Part shown: positions 47,914 to 52,150 of the stretch, one piece after another
Numbering within the stretch: position 1 is the stretch's first letter
Layout: every line of letters begins with the position of its first letter
DNA from: Halomonas sp.
GTDB lineage: Bacteria > Pseudomonadota > Gammaproteobacteria > Pseudomonadales > Halomonadaceae
Assembly (NCBI GenBank): GCA_003553625.1
Contig: PWEV01000255.1
Coordinates: forward strand, 1-52,150
DNA length: 52,150 bases
Direction: 5' to 3'
Program-made: the position numbers and the translations under genes
Notes under the pieces: generated by a model
Told to the model about the DNA's origin: nothing
What the model saw: the letters and a program-made list of their open reading frames with translations, nothing else
Databases searched by the model: none

Positions 47914-49119
47914 TCAGGGCTCGACGAATCCCTTGGTGACGAAGCGCCCATCCTCGACGACCATTTCAACCACCACGCCCGGCACATCGCCATTCTCGTC
48001 GAACTCGTGGGTACCGGAGGCGCCCTCGTAGTTGATCTCGGTACCGGCGGCGATCAGCTCCACGGCCTTCTCCCACTCGCCGGGCAGGATTACCTCACCG
48101 GGTTCGCTGGCCACGCTGCGCAGCGCCGCGGAGAGGCCCTCGCGCTCGGCGCTGCCGTTCTGCTCGATGGCCAGGGCCAGCAGGAAGGCGGCATCGTAGG
48201 CCTGGGCCGCGAACACTGCGCTGGGGTCGATGCCGGCGGCCTCGGCGGCGGCGTTGAAGAGCTCGGCACCCGGCAGGTCGGGGCTGCCGGGCCGGGTCGC
48301 GATCATCCCCTCGAGCACATCGGCGCCGATCGCCTCCACCAGGCTATCCCCCACCATGCCGTCTGCGCCCACATACCGGGTGAAGGTGCCCGCCTCATAG
48401 GCCTGGCGCAGCACCGTCTGGCCGGAGGTGTCGGCATAGGCGAGCACCACCAGGGTGTCGGCCCCGCTGGCGGAGAGCGAACCCAGCTCCGAGCGATAGT
48501 CGGCGCGGTTGTCCTCATGGGCCAGGTTCTCGGCCACGGTGCCACCGCCTGCCTCGAAGGCCTCGCCGAAGGCATCCGCCAGGCCACGGCCGTAGTCGTT
48601 GTTCACGTAGGTCACGGCCACGTAGTCGATTCCCTGATCGAGCACCAGCTTGGCCAGCATCTCGCCCTGGAAGGCATCGGAGGGCACGGTGCGGAACACC
48701 AGGTCGTTGTCGTCCAGCTCGCTCACCGCCGGCGCCGTGGAGGCCGGCGAGACCATCACCACGCCACCGGGAATGCCCGCGTTGTTGGCCGCGGCGATGG
48801 TCGCCCCGGTGCACAGCGCGCCGACGATGGCGGTGACGTTCTCGGTATTGACCATGCGGTCCGCCGCGTTGGAGGCCGCCGAGGCATCGCCACAGGTGGT
48901 GTCCCCGCTGGGCATCACCAGGGTCTGGCCACCCAGGATGCCGCCCTGCTCGTTGACCTGCTGCACGGCCAACTGGGCGCCGTCGAAGATCGACGGCGTC
49001 AGGCTCTCGATACCTCCCGTGAAACCGCCAAGGAAACCGACCTTCACCTCGGCCTGAGCCACGCCGGCAAGGCCCAGGGCAGAGGCCGCGATGGCCATCG
49101 ACAGGATACGCTTCTTCAT
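47914..49119 (-). CDS. ABC transporter substrate-binding protein (LivK/Peripla_BP_6 type)
   Basis: A 401-residue periplasmic receptor: a 23-residue signal peptide (cleavage after VAQA), then a two-lobe fold with GFLGGFTGGIESLTPSIFDG near the start and a STAPAVS segment. It resembles branched-chain amino acid or amide receptors. It is convergent with the permease and ATPase genes rather than co-transcribed, so its level is set separately. The ATG at 49119 has a weak GGGAC upstream. The ligand is not predictable. Confidence 0.9.
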   Translation of the reverse strand: MKKRILSMAIAASALGLAGVAQAEVKVGFLGGFTGGIESLTPSIFDGAQLAVQQVNEQGGILGGQTLVMPSGDTTCGDASAASNAADRMVNTENVTAIVGALCTGATIAAANNAGIPGGVVMVSPASTAPAVSELDDNDLVFRTVPSDAFQGEMLAKLVLDQGIDYVAVTYVNNDYGRGLADAFGEAFEAGGGTVAENLAHEDNRADYRSELGSLSASGADTLVVLAYADTSGQTVLRQAYEAGTFTRYVGADGMVGDSLVEAIGADVLEGMIATRPGSPDLPGAELFNAAAEAAGIDPSAVFAAQAYDAAFLLALAIEQNGSAEREGLSAALRSVASEPGEVILPGEWEKAVELIAAGTEINYEGASGTHEFDENGDVPGVVVEMVVEDGRFVTKGFVEP

Positions 49120-49295
49120 GTTGTTGTCCCGATGTAGTGGATGCAGGTGAGTCACACGTTCAATCTGGAACGCCCCGGGGCAAATCTCAAGCCGAAGCTG
49201 CCAACGCTGGCGATCAAGTCCCCCAGCCAACGGCAGGGCACGCCATCACGCCTATACTGAAAGGCCCCTGACCTTTCCCTCTTCTGGAGTCCCCC

Positions 49296-50063
49296 ATGCG
49301 CACCCCGCCACTCGTTCTTCCCCTGACCGCGGCCCTGGCCCTGGCCCTCGCCGCCGGCAGCGCCAATGCCTTCACCCCCGCCGGCCAGGACATCGTCTAC
49401 GACGTGAACGGCGAGACCTTCGAGGGCTATCTGGCCAGCGCCGAGGGGGAGGCCCGCGGCAGCGTGCTGATCATCCACGACTGGGACGGCCTGGACGACT
49501 ACGAACGCCAGCGCGCCGACATGCTCGCCGAAGAGGGCTATGACGCCTTTGCCGTGGATCTCTACGGCCAGGGCAACCGGCCCCAGGAGATCGAGAAGAA
49601 GCGCACCGAGACCGCGAAGCTCTACGAGGACCGCGAACGCATGCGCACCCTGACGCTTGCCGGCCTGGCCGAGGCCCGCGCCCAGGGTGCCGCAGAGGCC
49701 AGCGTGGTGATGGGCTACTGCTTCGGCGGCGCCGTGGCCCTGGAGATGGCCCGCTACGGCGAGGCCGACGGCGTGCAAGGCTTTGCCAGCTTCCACGGCG
49801 GCCTGGCCACTCCGGATGGCCAGCAGTGGCCGCAAGGCGCGGGTCCCATCTTGATCGCCCACGGCGGCGCCGACAGCGCCATCCCCATGAGCCAGGTGGC
49901 CACCCTGGCCGAGGAGCTGGAGGCCGCCGAGGCGGTCTACGAGATCCAGGTCTACTCCGGCGCCCCTCACGGCTTCACGGTATTCGACAGCGATGCCTAC
50001 CAGGAGCGCGCCGACGCGAAATCCTGGGCCGCCTTTCTCGAACTGCTGGAGGAGGCGCTGTAA
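49296..50063 (+). CDS. Exported dienelactone hydrolase family protein
   Basis: A 255-residue alpha/beta hydrolase. A signal peptide (about 25 residues, ANA cleavage) is unusual for the typically cytoplasmic family. The nucleophile is the cysteine in GYCFGG (about residue 142), with a C-terminal histidine in APHGFTVFDS and an aspartate probably in HGGADSAIP. The TATACT -10-like hexamer at 49253-49258 is about 35 bases upstream. The next gene starts two bases after the stop, suggesting one transcript. The substrate is unknown. Confidence 0.88.
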   Translation: MRTPPLVLPLTAALALALAAGSANAFTPAGQDIVYDVNGETFEGYLASAEGEARGSVLIIHDWDGLDDYERQRADMLAEEGYDAFAVDLYGQGNRPQEIEKKRTETAKLYEDRERMRTLTLAGLAEARAQGAAEASVVMGYCFGGAVALEMARYGEADGVQGFASFHGGLATPDGQQWPQGAGPILIAHGGADSAIPMSQVATLAEELEAAEAVYEIQVYSGAPHGFTVFDSDAYQERADAKSWAAFLELLEEAL

Positions 50064-50065
50064 CC

Positions 50066-51139
50066 ATGCTGCAGGAGCTGCTCGCCGTCACCGAGCTCAG
50101 CGGCAGCCGCCGCGAGATCGGCCTGGCCCACGGCCGCACCCACGCCCGGCTGATCCAGCGCAGTCTGGAAGTCTACGACCGGCTGTTCCACGACTTCGTG
50201 GGCATCCGCTGGGCCCGGGCCCGGGTCGAGGCCGAACGCTTCGGCGCCATGATCGAACGCGGCTTTCCCGAGATCCTCGAGGAGATGGACGCCATCGCCG
50301 AGGGTGCCGGTGTGGAAGCCATCGACATCCTCACCCTCAACTGCCGCAGCGAGATCTCGCTGACCCGCGCCAGCGGCGGCTGCTCCGCCTTCGCCCTGGG
50401 CCGCGGCGACACCCAGTGGCTGGCCCAGAACTGGGACTGGCGGACGGACCAGCTGCACAACGTGGTGGTGCTGAAGATCAGCGGCCAGGGCCAGGCGCCG
50501 CTGGTCAGCATCGGCGAGGCGGGCATGGTGGCCAAGATCGGTATGAACGCCCACGGCATCGGCGTCTGCCTCAACGCCATTCGTTCCCAGACCTGCGGCG
50601 AGGGGCTGCCGATCCACGTGGCCCTGCGCAAGATCCTCGAGAGCCCCGATCTACAAAGCGCCGTGTCCGTGGCCAGCCGCGACCGAGTCTGCTCACCGGC
50701 CCATTTCCTGATTGGCAGTGCCGAGGGCGAGGCGGTGGGCCTGGAGGTGAACCCGGGTGAGCCGGGGCGGCTCGAGGCCGAGGGCGGCGTGGTCACCCAC
50801 ACCAATCACCTCTACGCCGCCGCCAATCGAGTGGAGGACTTCCCGCGCCCCGACTCTCGCCCGCGCCTGGCCCGCCTGGACGAACTGCTTCGCGAGTCGC
50901 TGCCCGCCCGGGGTGAGATCGGCGAGAGCGAGCTGTTCGAGATCCTCAGCGACCACCACGGCGAACCGCTCTCGATCTGCCGCCACTTCAACCCCGCCCA
51001 GCCCGAAGAGGAGCGCATGGAGACGCTGTTCGGGGTCGTCATGAACCTCAGCGAGCGCCGCCTGACCGTGCGTCACGGCAAGCCCTGCGAGACAGAGGAC
51101 ACGCTGACGATCTCGCTGTCCCCTCCCAACCGGTCCTGA
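50066..51139 (+). CDS. C45 family Ntn hydrolase (acyl-transferase-like)
   Basis: A 357-residue protein like acyl-CoA:6-aminopenicillanate acyltransferase. The candidate autocatalytic cleavage point precedes Cys106 in GGCSAF, as in Ntn enzymes where the cysteine becomes the new N-terminus. Upstream RSEISLTR and downstream AQNWDW contain conserved residues. No signal peptide is present, so it should be cytoplasmic, unlike its coupled neighbour. Natural substrates of bacterial C45 proteins are largely unknown; amide or peptide hydrolysis is plausible. Confidence 0.86.
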   Translation: MLQELLAVTELSGSRREIGLAHGRTHARLIQRSLEVYDRLFHDFVGIRWARARVEAERFGAMIERGFPEILEEMDAIAEGAGVEAIDILTLNCRSEISLTRASGGCSAFALGRGDTQWLAQNWDWRTDQLHNVVVLKISGQGQAPLVSIGEAGMVAKIGMNAHGIGVCLNAIRSQTCGEGLPIHVALRKILESPDLQSAVSVASRDRVCSPAHFLIGSAEGEAVGLEVNPGEPGRLEAEGGVVTHTNHLYAAANRVEDFPRPDSRPRLARLDELLRESLPARGEIGESELFEILSDHHGEPLSICRHFNPAQPEEERMETLFGVVMNLSERRLTVRHGKPCETEDTLTISLSPPNRS

Positions 51140-51185
51140 GGCCACAACGCCTCACCCGGCGGTCGGCGTTACCGCTCGTGGGGAA

Positions 51186-51566
51186 TCAGTTCAGGTCTAT
51201 CGCACAGCGCTTGAGATCCTCCAGGCGGCAATGCTCCAGCGCCGCCTGGTCGGTCCCCTCCAGGACAACTCGCGGGGCCTGCCCGGCGGCGAAGGCTTCC
51301 TGCCAGCGTCCGGCACACAGACACCAGCGGTCTCCCGGCTTGAGCCCCGGGAAGCCGAACTCGGGGCGAGGCGTCGAGAGATCATTCCCCTCGCGCTGGG
51401 TAAAGGCCAGAAACTCGGCGGTCATCTCGGCACATACCGCGTGGACGCCCAGGTCTTTCGGCCCCACACGACAGCAGCCATCGCGGTAGAATCCGGTCAC
51501 GGGATCCTGACCACAGGGCACAAGGGGCTGGCCCAACACGTTCAGCGAATCCGTTTTTTCTTGCAT
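51186..51566 (-). CDS. DUF2237 family protein
   Basis: A 126-residue protein with the family segments DPVTGFYRDGCCRVGPKDLG, STPRPEFGFPGLKPGDRWCLC and RWQEA. The conserved cysteines suggest metal binding or redox, but no function is known. The ATG at 51566 has AGGAGG upstream. It converges on the C45 gene and diverges from fabI. Confidence 0.88.
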   Translation of the reverse strand: MQEKTDSLNVLGQPLVPCGQDPVTGFYRDGCCRVGPKDLGVHAVCAEMTAEFLAFTQREGNDLSTPRPEFGFPGLKPGDRWCLCAGRWQEAFAAGQAPRVVLEGTDQAALEHCRLEDLKRCAIDLN

Positions 51567-51723
51567 GACGCTGCCTCCTGTCGCCCGTCGCGTTCGACAG
51601 CCGGGGCCTGGCACGCCGCGATGGCCATGCCGGTGCCCGGCTGTCCCTGGCGACAGCATACGCTGCGCACGGGGTGGCTCACTACAGCTGTCCCCGGGCG
51701 GGTCCAGCCAGCCCGACGAGAGC

Positions 51724-51786
51724 TTGCAGTGTGCAACCGCCCGCCAGCTGCGCTAGGCTGAGTGACATTCCTTGCTGCACTGCAGC
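51724..51786. promoter_or_regulatory. Two 13-bp TGCA-containing palindromes upstream of fabI
   Basis: TTGCAGTGTGCAA (51724-51736) and GCTGCACTGCAGC (51774-51786) are perfect odd-length palindromes whose centres lie exactly 50 bases apart, in the DUF2237-fabI divergent region. They could be regulator sites for fabI. No regulator is known. Confidence 0.35.
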
Positions 51787-51810
51787 GTTCGATCAGAGGA
51801 GTTGCCTACC

Positions 51811-52150
51811 ATGAGCCACCCATTCTCCCTCCACGGCAAGGTCGGCATTGTTACCGGGCTCGCCAATGAGGACAGCATTGCGCTCGGCTGCGCCCAGGCC
51901 CTCCACCAGCAAGGGGCCGAGATGCTCGTGACCTATGCCTCCGCCAGCGACGAGCCCAAGGTGCTGCCGCTGGCAGAGGCGATGGGGTACCCGGAACTCC
52001 TGCCCTGCGACGTGCAGGATGACCCCCAGCTGGACGCTCTCTTCGACCGCGCCAGAGAGCGCTGGGGGCGGATCGACTTCGTGGTGCACTCCATCGCCTT
52101 CGCCCCCCTGGAGGACCTCCACGGCCGGGTGGTGGACAGCTCCCGGGAGG
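51811..52150 (+). CDS. fabI: Enoyl-ACP reductase FabI (5' part, cut by window end)
   Basis: The first 113 codons of an SDR-fold enoyl-ACP reductase, the last step of each fatty-acid elongation cycle. GLANEDSIALGCAQAL (about 15-30), the FabI form of the NAD-binding glycine region, and VVHSIAFAPLEDLHGRVVD are diagnostic. The catalytic tyrosines lie beyond the window. The ATG at 51811 has GAGGAG upstream. Confidence 0.9.
   Translation, partial: MSHPFSLHGKVGIVTGLANEDSIALGCAQALHQQGAEMLVTYASASDEPKVLPLAEAMGYPELLPCDVQDDPQLDALFDRARERWGRIDFVVHSIAFAPLEDLHGRVVDSSRE

Overview
The window is a high-GC gammaproteobacterial chromosome segment, most likely from a member of the Halomonadaceae (Halomonas or a close relative). 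This is inferred from codon bias, the density of Na+-coupled and TRAP/TTT/ABC uptake systems, the epd-pgk-fba and glnA-ntrB-ntrC blocks, and family-level protein resemblance; no database search was possible. Genes are tightly packed. I see no tRNA, rRNA, CRISPR array, prophage or insertion sequence.

Layout: (1) 1-7.9 kb: start of an NSS transporter, then prlC-yheV-nptA-like, then a two-gene TAXI-type TRAP transporter. (2) 8-16.7 kb: the activated-methyl cycle (metF, ahcY, metK), with an AEC permease and an exported-type DNA ligase (ligB) between its genes, then tkt. (3) 16.7-22.6 kb: carbon metabolism, with class I aldolase, a CidA/LrgB pair, and epd-pgk-class II aldolase. (4) 22.6-30.3 kb: mixed accessory and housekeeping genes, including a histidine phosphatase, a two-RCK potassium channel with a small membrane partner, a YieH-like phosphatase, YciH, a sirtuin, a NERD protein and a dGTPase. 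(5) 30.4-36 kb: the nitrogen-control block ntrC-ntrB-DUF4124 gene-glnA, all on the minus strand, with sigma-54 promoters and NtrC boxes before both ntrB and glnA. (6) 36-52 kb: a glycosyltransferase-like protein, a tripartite tricarboxylate transporter in B-A-C order, typA, an unrecognised 111-residue protein, a second NSS transporter, a branched-chain amino-acid-type ABC transporter with a convergent binding protein, a dienelactone hydrolase/C45 hydrolase pair, a DUF2237 protein and the start of fabI.

How the genes work together: metF, ahcY and metK regenerate methionine and S-adenosylmethionine; tkt, epd, pgk and the two aldolases form a pentose-phosphate/glycolysis module, and Epd also leads towards pyridoxal phosphate. 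glnA-ntrBC is a self-contained, self-regulated nitrogen-assimilation unit.

Most of the window is core genome. The least explained signals are the GTGCCA boxes at exact 18-bp spacing between the sirtuin and NERD genes, a palindromic interspersed-type repeat between dgt and ntrC, the CidA/LrgB pair inside the carbon-metabolism cluster, the channel/DUF6394-like pair, the unknown 111-residue protein, and paired TGCA palindromes before fabI. No single locus is convincing as a new biological system.
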